Shown here piece by piece: positions 53,131 through 60,044 of a stretch of 64,000 nucleotides of DNA. The stretch is taken from the IMG/VR virus record IMGVR_UViG_3300021138_000002, positions 62,001-126,000 of that record; one strand, written 5' to 3'. Numbering within the stretch: the stretch's first letter is position 1; each line of letters begins with the position of its first letter. The notes under the pieces are model-generated. The model saw nothing but the letters and a program-made list of their open reading frames with translations, made no database searches and had not been told where the DNA came from. Origin of the DNA: a virus. The position numbers and the translations under genes are program-made.

Positions 53131-53490
53131 GTGAGCACAGTAAACTACGCCAACCCTAACAAAGATACCACGGTAAGAATCTTTGATCAATTTTACGGTT
53201 ACGAAACCTATGTGCCAGTTGATACCTATGATGTGGTCAACAGTTATTTTCGCAGTGTGTTTGGCACCGGCGAAGCAGCTGGAAATTTTACTGTTAGTTT
53301 ATTTAGAACAGCCGAACTCAGTGGCACACCGGTCTTGACCTTGCTAGAGCAGATACAAGGACAAACAGGCCCAGATCTAACCTTGAGCTTGGCCTATTAC
53401 CTCAATGCCACTCGCAGTACCAGCACCTTATTAGGATTAAACTTGGCCACACAACCCAATTACTATGTGGCACACAACATACGCAGTTAA
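53131..53490 (+). CDS. Conserved hypothetical phage protein
   Basis: A 119-residue protein, GTG start 3 nt after the preceding stop and no evident Shine-Dalgarno, so coupled translation is likely. The text DTTVRIFDQFYGYETYVPVDTYDVVNSYFRSVFG and AGNFTVSLFRTAELSGTPVLTLLEQIQGQTGPDLTLSLAYYLN is mixed alpha/beta. Homologues in T4-like phages lie between tail tube and head completion genes. It may be a tail or head structural part. No domain is named. Confidence 0.6.
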   Translation: MSTVNYANPNKDTTVRIFDQFYGYETYVPVDTYDVVNSYFRSVFGTGEAAGNFTVSLFRTAELSGTPVLTLLEQIQGQTGPDLTLSLAYYLNATRSTSTLLGLNLATQPNYYVAHNIRS

Positions 53491-53498
53491 GGTAATCT

Positions 53499-53942
53499 AT
53501 GCCTAAATTTGCACAAGGTCCCTACACAGTACGAAACGCCCAAAAATATGCCGGCAATGGTGTGCCCAAATATCGCAGCAGTTGGGAATGGGCCTTCATG
53601 AATTTTTGCGACGACAACAACAACATAATACAATGGGCCAGCGAACCAGTAAGGATACCCTATCGTCATCCGCTCACTGGTCGAATGACCACCTATGTGC
53701 CCGACTTTATCGTAACCTACCGCGGGCCCAACAATACTACTAGAGCCGAACTGATTGAAATCAAACCCAGCAGCCAGAGTCGCTTGCTGGAAAAACAAAG
53801 CCAACGCGATCGTGCCCAGGTGGCCATCAACTACTGCAAGTGGGCAGCCGCCCAGGCTTGGTGCAAACAGAATGGCCTGTTTTTCAGGATCATAACCGAA
53901 GACGACATTTTCCACCGAGGCGGTAAAAAACGCGGTAAATAG
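53499..53942 (+). CDS. 4: Head completion protein gp4 (nuclease fold)
   Basis: A 147-residue homologue of T4 gp4 (150 aa). Conserved: PKFAQGPYTVRNAQKYAGNG, YRSSWEWAFMNFCD (E30), WASEPVRIPYRHPLTGRMTTYVPDF (D69), AELIEIKP with E87 and K89. The E-D-ExK arrangement is a PD-(D/E)XK-type nuclease like TnsA. gp4 is needed for the head to become competent for tail joining. It has an AAGG Shine-Dalgarno. Its stop codon lies in the TAAATA box of the next gene. Confidence 0.9.
   Translation: MPKFAQGPYTVRNAQKYAGNGVPKYRSSWEWAFMNFCDDNNNIIQWASEPVRIPYRHPLTGRMTTYVPDFIVTYRGPNNTTRAELIEIKPSSQSRLLEKQSQRDRAQVAINYCKWAAAQAWCKQNGLFFRIITEDDIFHRGGKKRGK
53934..53941 (+). promoter_or_regulatory. Late promoter box (GGTAAATA) before homing endonuclease
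   Basis: The TAG stop of gp4 (53940-53942) overlaps this box. Its last A is 5 nt before the ATG at 53946. There is no Shine-Dalgarno. Confidence 0.55.
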
Positions 53943-53945
53943 GTT

Positions 53946-54635
53946 ATGACCCATTATCTCTATAAAAAAACTCACAAAGAAACTGGTTTAAAATATTTAG
54001 GAAAAACTATATCAAAAAATCCCTACAACTACAAGGGGTCTGGGGTATATTGGAAATATCATATCAAAAAATATGGATACAATGTAGAAACAGAAATATT
54101 AAAAGAATGTTCAACCGAAGAAGAACTCAAACACTGGGGTCAATATTATAGCAAGTTATGGAACGTTGTTGAAAGTGAAGAATGGGCAAATCTTAAACCC
54201 GAAGAAGGAAGTGGCGGAGGTATGGTAGCAGGATCTGCCTCTGCTCAAAAACATTCGTCTAAAATGATAGGACATCCAAACTGGTTAAAATCTCAATCGG
54301 AATCAGCTAAAAAATTAATCAAAAAAGCTCAACAAGAGCTTATATCTAAATTAACACCCGATGAATTAATTTCTCGTATGAAAAATTCTTGTTGTCGCCC
54401 CGACAGTTATACTCCTGAAAGATCTAAAAAGATTAGCGAGGCATTAACAGGAAGGACTCTTAGCGACGAACATAAAAAAAATGTAAGTATCGGAGGTTCT
54501 AAATACAAAAAATCTCTTACACAAGAAGAAAAAATCATCAAATACGGTCGAGCAAATAATGGAAAAACTTGGAAAATTATCAATGGTAAACGAGTTTGGA
54601 TGGAAAAAGGAGATCCAAAATTACAAAGAAATTAG
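53946..54635 (+). CDS. GIY-YIG homing endonuclease with NUMOD3 repeat
   Basis: A 229-residue protein of the Seg type. The N-terminus HYLYKKTHKETGLKYLGKT holds the YLY...YLG variant of GIY-YIG, followed by NPYNYKGSG (arginine replaced by G-S-G). The C-terminal part has SKKISEALTGRTLSDEHKKNVS, a NUMOD3 DNA-binding repeat, and KTWKIINGKRVWMEKGDPK, as in many HEGs. It has AT-rich codons compared with gp4 and gp16, a sign of separate origin. It is inserted between gp4 and gp16. Its last 16 nt overlap the likely gp16 start. A separate late box precedes it. Confidence 0.88.
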   Translation: MTHYLYKKTHKETGLKYLGKTISKNPYNYKGSGVYWKYHIKKYGYNVETEILKECSTEEELKHWGQYYSKLWNVVESEEWANLKPEEGSGGGMVAGSASAQKHSSKMIGHPNWLKSQSESAKKLIKKAQQELISKLTPDELISRMKNSCCRPDSYTPERSKKISEALTGRTLSDEHKKNVSIGGSKYKKSLTQEEKIIKYGRANNGKTWKIINGKRVWMEKGDPKLQRN

Positions 54636-55111
54636 AAGAATTATTTCAGTTCGATCGACTCGACCCTGTCTCGGAACCTGATGAACCCACACTCTCTGTA
54701 GAACAAACTCGTGCGGCCATCGTGGCCATTGACACAAACATAGACAAAATTGATTTGGCATTGCCGGCCGTGCGTGATCTTGACACCAGCGATCAGGAAC
54801 TGGATGAGCTGGCCGAGTTGGCCAAACAGAGCTATCAGGATCTCAGTGATCTTGGCATGCAAGTAGAATCGAGATTTGCTGCCGAACTGTTTGCAGTGGC
54901 TGGAACCATGCTAGGGCATGCTCTTACAGCCAAGACTACCAAGCTGAACAAACGATTAAAAATGATTGATCTACAGTTGAAAAAAGCTCGTTTGGATCAA
55001 ACAGCCGTCAAGGAAGAACAGTTGCCCACTGCCGAAGGGCAGATCCTGAGCCGCAATGATTTGTTGGAACGCTTGATTGGCAGTAGAGATCAAAAAGACA
55101 AAAGTTCATAA
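54620..55111 (+). CDS. 16: Terminase small subunit gp16
   Basis: A 163-residue homologue of T4 gp16 (164 aa). Family pattern: TKKLEELFQF at the N-terminus, then ALPAVRDLDTSDQELDELAELAKQSYQDLSDLGMQVESRFAAELFAVAGTMLGHALTAKTTKLNKRLKMIDLQLKKARLDQ, and LSRNDLLERLIG at the end. It recognises DNA for packaging and stimulates gp17. The start is unusual. The Shine-Dalgarno AAGGAG (54607-54612) has optimal spacing to an ATT at 54620, exactly where relatives have ATG (M-x-KKLEELF). The only other option is a TTG at 54596. Both codons lie inside the homing endonuclease gene. Confidence 0.85.
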   Translation: MTKKLEELFQFDRLDPVSEPDEPTLSVEQTRAAIVAIDTNIDKIDLALPAVRDLDTSDQELDELAELAKQSYQDLSDLGMQVESRFAAELFAVAGTMLGHALTAKTTKLNKRLKMIDLQLKKARLDQTAVKEEQLPTAEGQILSRNDLLERLIGSRDQKDKSS

Positions 55112-55114
55112 ATA
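55107..55114 (+). promoter_or_regulatory. Late promoter box (CATAAATA) overlapping gp16 stop
   Basis: The gp16 stop TAA (55109-55111) is inside. The next ATG (55133) is 19 nt downstream with AGGG. Confidence 0.6.
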
Positions 55115-55132
55115 TCATATAGGGAAAAACGT

Positions 55133-55741
55133 ATGAAAAAATTTCAAGAATACCTCGCTGAATCAGAAAGAACCTACAATTATCGCATCAAAGTTGTAGG
55201 CGACACTCCTCCAAACTTCATGAAAGACATGGAAGAGAAACTCAAACAATTTGATATTGTCAAAATCTCAGCTCCAAAAACCACACCAGTACAGGCCAAA
55301 CCTGCAGATTTTCCAGCGTTTGACAATGACCGTGTGACACATGTGGATGTGGAATTCCGTTATCCGGCCATCGAACCACAGATCAAACAGATAGCTCAGC
55401 TGTTGATGTTTGATCCCAATCGTATTCGCATGCTCACTACACCATACGAAGACAGCATGGATACCGAGCGTGCCAAGATTGAAGAACAAAACAAAGATTT
55501 ATTAACTGATACCGATTTCCCTGCACCTGACAAGGAACAAAAAGCCTTGTACAAAGACTACAGCACCGAATATAACAACCATGCTGTGCTCAAAAATGCC
55601 TATCGCAGCGACTTCACTGTGGCTGGTGGCAAGACACCAGCGGCCAAAACAACTAACGATCTACCCATGGGCAAGAACAGTCCAATGACCACGATCAAGT
55701 TGCCACCCAAGCCAGCAACTGGCAACCGACCAAGAGGATAA
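55133..55741 (+). CDS. Putative internal head protein with T4-type capsid targeting sequence
   Basis: A 202-residue protein. The first ten residues MKKFQEYLAE are very like the T4 internal protein capsid-targeting peptide MKTYQEFIAE, and E10/S11 (L-A-E/S) fits the gp21 cleavage site. After that comes an alpha/beta domain (TYNYRIKVVGDTPPNFMKDMEEKLKQFDIVKISAP, then RVTHVDVEFRYPAIEPQIKQIAQLL). The C-terminal 70 residues are low-complexity, rich in K, T, P and G. It is likely packaged in the prohead and cut by gp21. Function in the host after injection is unknown. Confidence 0.65.
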   Translation: MKKFQEYLAESERTYNYRIKVVGDTPPNFMKDMEEKLKQFDIVKISAPKTTPVQAKPADFPAFDNDRVTHVDVEFRYPAIEPQIKQIAQLLMFDPNRIRMLTTPYEDSMDTERAKIEEQNKDLLTDTDFPAPDKEQKALYKDYSTEYNNHAVLKNAYRSDFTVAGGKTPAAKTTNDLPMGKNSPMTTIKLPPKPATGNRPRG

Positions 55742-55744
55742 ACC

Positions 55745-57856
55745 ATGGATAACTTTTTTCACAACATAAACAAACGCCTAAACGACATCGACAGTCGTCA
55801 AGATATCGCCGAGAGTGCCGTTAGTGAAATAGCACACGATACTGGCAAAAAGTTGCTGAGCAAAGGCGAACGCAGTGGACTGGCCAAACAGGCTCGTGCT
55901 GGCAAAGACATTGGCAAGCCTGGCAAAATGTTTAAAAAAGTTGCCGGTGATGCCGCCAAGCGTTACGGTAGCAAAGAAGCCGGCGAGCGTGTTGCTGCCG
56001 CGGCCATGTTTAAAAATGCTGCCAAGCACGAAAGTATCAGCAGTACCAGTGGTACCTTGGAAGAAGGACATTGTCCTACCTGTGATTGCTCACCATGCAG
56101 TTGCAACGAAGGCAATGCATTTAGTGGTGCAGTGGCCAAAGCCAAAGCAGATGGCATCCAAAAAGGCGAAAAGATTCGTGTGGGTGGTAAGACATATCCA
56201 GTCAAAGAAGCCGATCCAATGGGCATGGAAGAAGGCGCATTTAAAAATCTTGACATAGAACGTCAAGAACGAGAAATGAAAAAAGCACGTCACAGTTCTT
56301 TAAAACAAGTTCCTGGTGTACAAAATCTCAAGCCTGGTGCCAAAGAGCATCCATTAAAGAATGTGGCCAAAGGTATCAAAGCATTTGTGACCGGCAAAGA
56401 AGAGCCAATGGATGAGGCCAAAGCCAAACCCGATTATATCGATCTAGATCATGATGGTGACAAAAAAGAAACAATGAAAAAAGCTGCCGCTGACAAAAAG
56501 CGTAGCACTGGTACAGCGTTTGATCCAGAAGCCCGTAAACAAATGAAAACCGATCGGGAAGGTACTGGCAACTTTGACAAGAAAAAGATCAGCACCGGTA
56601 CAGTATATACTCGCCGTCACAAAGAAGATGACGACGAAGAAGTTACGAGCGATCAGCCAAAGAAAAAAGGCCGTCCTAAGGGACCAGCCAAAGGCCCTGA
56701 GCGTGTAACAGCCAAGGCTTGGAAGCATAAAGGTGGTCGTACTGTCAAAGAAATGGAAATTCCTCTAATCAATCGTGGCGAATACGATCAAGAAGGCGAC
56801 GAAGTCAAGGGCGACATGCATACCGTGATCCGTCATGCTCAAGAACTTGAAAAGCATTTGAGAGACAGCGAAAACTTGCCGACCTGGATTATCGAAAAAG
56901 TAGGCCAGATCAAAGGCATGATGACCAGCATTAGCGATTACATGTTGTCACAACACGAGCGTAATGCCGAACATGAAACCGGTCAAGAAGGTATCCGTAT
57001 TGCCGAGAAGATTACTAAAAATACACCAACCGGTGAAGTGATACATGATTTTGTACACAGCAAGAATCCCAAGTTTGCTGGCAAGAGCAAAAAAGAACGT
57101 ATCAATCAGGCTTTGGGTGCCAGTTATGGTATGAAGAAAAGCAAGATGGAAGAAGAATCTACAGCTGAAAAAGACGATCGTGCTGAGCATGCTGGCAAGA
57201 AGGTTGCCAAAGACATCGAGTATGATGACAAGAAAGACAAAAATTGGACAGCAGAACGCAAAGCTGCCGCAAAGAAAAAAGGCGAATGGGAGCCAAAAGT
57301 TGACGAAACAACAACTTCCGGCAGTGTAGCACCTGTGGCCAATGCTGCACCCAAGGCCAAAGGCATGTCATTTGGCAAAGGCGTATACGAAGGTGCTATC
57401 GCCGAAAGTTTTGACAAAAAATTATCCAGCGTACTCAACGAAGGTATGAATGTAAGCCTAAACATGAATGCCGAAGGTCAAAAATCAATCAATGTCAGTG
57501 CTGACGGTGATGATGCTGAGAAATTGGCTGAAATCCTAAAGTTAGCTGGCATGGGCGGTCATGCTGGTTGTAGTTCATGTGGTGAGTCACCATGTGGCTG
57601 TGACACTGTTGAAGAAGCTTACGGCGATACTACAGCCAACGAGAATCATCCAGATTGGCCAACCGATACAGAAACTGTAGATGCCGATGATCCACATTTA
57701 CGCAGATTCAGTGGCGGCTTGAATGGTCCTAAATCAACCGGACAGACCACAATCCCAGTCATAGCCGGTCAGCGTCGTAGAATGAGCACCATGGAAGAAA
57801 ACGTTACTCTTGAACGTAGCCTGTTTAAACTATACAAGGATTATAAAGGTCAATGA
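55745..57856 (+). CDS. Large putative head protein with multiple gp21-type cleavage sites and cysteine-rich motifs
   Basis: A 703-residue basic, low-complexity protein (K, E, A, G and D rich). Glutamate sites of the type (L/I/M/V)xE/(A,G,S) lie after E23, E107, E155, E163, E224, E554, E566 and E624. Two cysteine clusters occur: CPTCDCSPCSC (C110-C120) and CSSCGESPCGC (C609-C619). An EF-hand-like DLDHDGD (233-239) could bind calcium. A C-terminal domain (FDKKLSSVLNEGMNVSLNMNAEGQKSINVSADGDDAEKLAEILKLAGM) is conserved in aquatic T4-like phages. It may be a head core or internal protein processed into peptides. No enzymatic motif is seen. Confidence 0.6.
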   Translation: MDNFFHNINKRLNDIDSRQDIAESAVSEIAHDTGKKLLSKGERSGLAKQARAGKDIGKPGKMFKKVAGDAAKRYGSKEAGERVAAAAMFKNAAKHESISSTSGTLEEGHCPTCDCSPCSCNEGNAFSGAVAKAKADGIQKGEKIRVGGKTYPVKEADPMGMEEGAFKNLDIERQEREMKKARHSSLKQVPGVQNLKPGAKEHPLKNVAKGIKAFVTGKEEPMDEAKAKPDYIDLDHDGDKKETMKKAAADKKRSTGTAFDPEARKQMKTDREGTGNFDKKKISTGTVYTRRHKEDDDEEVTSDQPKKKGRPKGPAKGPERVTAKAWKHKGGRTVKEMEIPLINRGEYDQEGDEVKGDMHTVIRHAQELEKHLRDSENLPTWIIEKVGQIKGMMTSISDYMLSQHERNAEHETGQEGIRIAEKITKNTPTGEVIHDFVHSKNPKFAGKSKKERINQALGASYGMKKSKMEEESTAEKDDRAEHAGKKVAKDIEYDDKKDKNWTAERKAAAKKKGEWEPKVDETTTSGSVAPVANAAPKAKGMSFGKGVYEGAIAESFDKKLSSVLNEGMNVSLNMNAEGQKSINVSADGDDAEKLAEILKLAGMGGHAGCSSCGESPCGCDTVEEAYGDTTANENHPDWPTDTETVDADDPHLRRFSGGLNGPKSTGQTTIPVIAGQRRRMSTMEENVTLERSLFKLYKDYKGQ

Positions 57857-58590
57857 AAGCCTTAAGAGATTACATCACCGAAAGTGAACACTGGATGCAC
57901 CATCCGGCCGAGGGCGACGAATTTGCCATTGAGTTGGCCGATGGAACCCTGGTGGAATCTTATATCTTGGAAACAGTGGAAGACTGTATCCTGTTGGATT
58001 CCAACCCAGAGATTGTATCCGTGTTAGAATCCTGGAACCTGCTGAGTGATCAAGAATCCGATGATGCTGTAATACTTGAAACCATGGGCTACGGTACCTT
58101 AGTTGGTGAAAATCGTGGCGGTAATTACGAAGAAATGGGTTACAGAAAATCAACTTCGGACAAATTTGTTTTACTTGATAGATTCCTTGATGCTGTTATA
58201 TTGACTACTAACAGTCTAAGAGAAGCCGAAAAAGAAGCTATAGAATGGGCCGAGCACGACGATATTGAAACTGAAGTTGTTGATCAAAAAACAGGTCAAA
58301 CTATATTTTCAGTTGATGGTGCTGCTGGTGCAGAAGAGCATATGGACGAAGCCAAGTATCATGGTAGAGAAGTGCCGTTAGGCAAACCCATGAAGGGCGA
58401 TGTAAAAAAATCTAAAGTATATGTGAGAGATCCAAAAACCGGCAACATCAAAAAAGTAAACTTTGGCGATCCCAACATGAGAATCAAAAAAAGCAGTCCC
58501 GCACATAGAAAAAGTTTTAGAGCAAGACATCATTGTGAGAATCCCGGATCACGCCTAAAAGCCCGTTACTGGTCATGTCGTGCGTGGTAA
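57853..58590 (+). CDS. Putative internal head protein with CTS-like N-terminus and DUF5872-like C-terminus
   Basis: A 245-residue protein. The N-terminus MKALRDYITE/S fits the capsid-targeting and gp21 site (I-T-E/S). The next 150 residues are acidic and alpha/beta. Then MDE/AKYHGREVPLGKPMKGDVKKSKVYV starts a basic C-terminal domain ending VNFGDPNMRIKKSSPAHRKSFRARHHCENPG and YWSCRAW, the DUF5872 pattern found in phages and large viruses. A second gp21-type site (M-D-E/A) lies exactly at the domain border, so cleavage could free the basic domain. It starts inside the previous gene (4 nt overlap). Confidence 0.65.
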   Translation: MKALRDYITESEHWMHHPAEGDEFAIELADGTLVESYILETVEDCILLDSNPEIVSVLESWNLLSDQESDDAVILETMGYGTLVGENRGGNYEEMGYRKSTSDKFVLLDRFLDAVILTTNSLREAEKEAIEWAEHDDIETEVVDQKTGQTIFSVDGAAGAEEHMDEAKYHGREVPLGKPMKGDVKKSKVYVRDPKTGNIKKVNFGDPNMRIKKSSPAHRKSFRARHHCENPGSRLKARYWSCRAW

Positions 58591-58607
58591 ACAAAGGAAA
58601 ATAAATT

Positions 58608-58901
58608 ATGGCAGAAGCAAACGTAGTTAGCTCGGCAGGTAATATTACCTGGTACACAGACAAGGCCGAAATAGCCGCCTTGGACAACAGCGTGACCTAT
58701 CAGGTCTATGCTACTGCACTGGGTTCTGCTGCCGCAGTCGGCAACATTTACAGTGCTCCTGTAGCCATACCAAACGGTGTTGTAAGACAGATCTACGTTG
58801 GAGCTGGCAACAAACTCACTGTGACCGGTACATTTACTGCCAAAGAACTTGGCACACAAAGTTCAGCACAGCATAGCGTATTCAACTCTTCAGGAGTATA
58901 A
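58608..58901 (+). CDS. Small beta-rich virion protein
   Basis: A 97-residue protein with AAAGGAAA as Shine-Dalgarno. The sequence (NVVSSAGNITWYTDKAEIAALDNSVTYQVYATALGSAAAVGNIY, then YVGAGNKLTVTGTFTAKELG) is a beta-sandwich-like domain typical of decoration or fibre-tip proteins. It has no CTS-like start. It sits in the island of internal proteins and is probably a virion component. No family is recognised. Confidence 0.5.
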   Translation: MAEANVVSSAGNITWYTDKAEIAALDNSVTYQVYATALGSAAAVGNIYSAPVAIPNGVVRQIYVGAGNKLTVTGTFTAKELGTQSSAQHSVFNSSGV

Positions 58902-58903
58902 CC

Positions 58904-59296
58904 GTGCGAGCCCGAGAATTTGTAAGTGAGGCAAGATTCAGTCAACGACCTAAGGCCAAGATGCATCACGACCATGCCCAGGTCCAAAAAGGTGTGCACC
59001 TAGCTCGAGATCCTGGTGGATACGATCGTATCTATCATTTGAATCGTCTCATGATGGCCACAGCCTGTGCCGACGGCAAGGGGACCGGCAAGATACCCAA
59101 TGTTGACAGCAGCAGTTGGTACGAAAAATACAACAGCATACATCCTTATACCGAAGAAGAACACAACATGGTCCGGCAGGCCATGGCCACTGTGCCCACC
59201 GACGGTGGAGAAATTGTCGACGATCATCGCAGTCTTGAACCCGATCATGTGCATCGAATCAGTCCTGTAAAAGGATTTCAGGGCTATCCCAGATGA
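58904..59296 (+). CDS. MRAREFV-family putative internal head protein (copy 1)
   Basis: A 130-residue protein, GTG start with CAGGAG. It starts MRAREFVSE/A, with a capsid-targeting-like decapeptide and V-S-E/A cleavage site. The centre is rich in H, D and R (KMHHDHAQVQKGVHLARDPGGYDRIYHLNRLMMATACADGKG). It ends in HRISPVKGFQGYPR. The two following genes share the same N-terminal peptide and the SP...F.GY.R end. The three genes overlap by 4 nt (ATGA), so they are one translational unit. Function is unknown. Confidence 0.65.
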   Translation: MRAREFVSEARFSQRPKAKMHHDHAQVQKGVHLARDPGGYDRIYHLNRLMMATACADGKGTGKIPNVDSSSWYEKYNSIHPYTEEEHNMVRQAMATVPTDGGEIVDDHRSLEPDHVHRISPVKGFQGYPR

Positions 59297-59661
59297 GAGC
59301 TCGCGAGTTCGTGATCGAAGGGCGACGAAGCAAGATAGATCACAGCTTCCAACACGCCAATCCTGGTGCCGTTATTCCCGGCAATCGAGACAGATTCTAT
59401 GATGGACGCACTTACGATAGTTATCGTATGGCCATGTTGAGCGGTATGCACCCAGATGATCTAGAAAAAGCCGATGTGCATTCCTGGGCCTCAAACATGC
59501 CCATGTACAATGCCTACACCCAAGCCGAACACGATAAAATTACTAGAGCCATGAAAAAAATGGGACACACTGTAAAACACATGGCCTATCAAGGTAGTCA
59601 AGAGCCACCAGACACACACAGGGTTAGCCCAGTAAACCAATTTACAGGATACAGTCGATGA
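59293..59661 (+). CDS. MRAREFV-family putative internal head protein (copy 2)
   Basis: A 122-residue paralogue. Start MRAREFVIE/G, then RRSKIDHSFQHANPGAVIPGNRDRFYDGRTYDSYRMAMLSG, ending RVSPVNQFTGYSR. YDSYRMAMLSG and the preceding gene's YDRIYHLNRLMMA are equivalent. ATG overlaps the previous stop. It is probably packaged into the head. No enzymatic motif. Confidence 0.65.
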   Translation: MRAREFVIEGRRSKIDHSFQHANPGAVIPGNRDRFYDGRTYDSYRMAMLSGMHPDDLEKADVHSWASNMPMYNAYTQAEHDKITRAMKKMGHTVKHMAYQGSQEPPDTHRVSPVNQFTGYSR

Positions 59662-60044
59662 GAGCTCGAGAATTTGTTACCGAAGGTCAACAAACACGTC
59701 TGCCGGCCTATACTAGAGATCCGCTGGAGCATGCTTATTTTTTACCAGGCATCCGTAACAACGACAGTTATCGTACCTACAGATTGGGCGCGGCCATAGC
59801 TCGAGCTCGGGCTGAAAAAGATGGCGGTGCTGATAATTTTCCAGAATGGCACCCTGAAAGTGCTTTTGGCGAAAATTCGGTAGTAATAGGTCCTGAAGTA
59901 GATGTCAAAGATATTGTGACCCGTGCATTAGAAATGACCGGATATGGTGGAGGCCTGGCCAGTGTGGGAAGCCACAAGAGCCACGAACCCGAAAGCGTAA
60001 ATCAAACCAGTCCTATGCGACCATTCAAAGGATATGCAAGATAA
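59658..60044 (+). CDS. MRAREFV-family putative internal head protein (copy 3)
   Basis: A 128-residue paralogue. Start MRAREFVTE/G, then RDPLEHAYFLPGIRNNDSYRTYRLGAAIARARAEKDGG, ending NQTSPMRPFKGYAR. The centre (NSVVIGPEVDVKDIVTRALEMTGYGGG) is more alpha/beta than in its paralogues. Start and stop overlap with its neighbours. Its stop (TAA) overlaps the ATG of the Ntn-hydrolase gene by one base, so the hydrolase is in the same unit. Confidence 0.65.
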   Translation: MRAREFVTEGQQTRLPAYTRDPLEHAYFLPGIRNNDSYRTYRLGAAIARARAEKDGGADNFPEWHPESAFGENSVVIGPEVDVKDIVTRALEMTGYGGGLASVGSHKSHEPESVNQTSPMRPFKGYAR

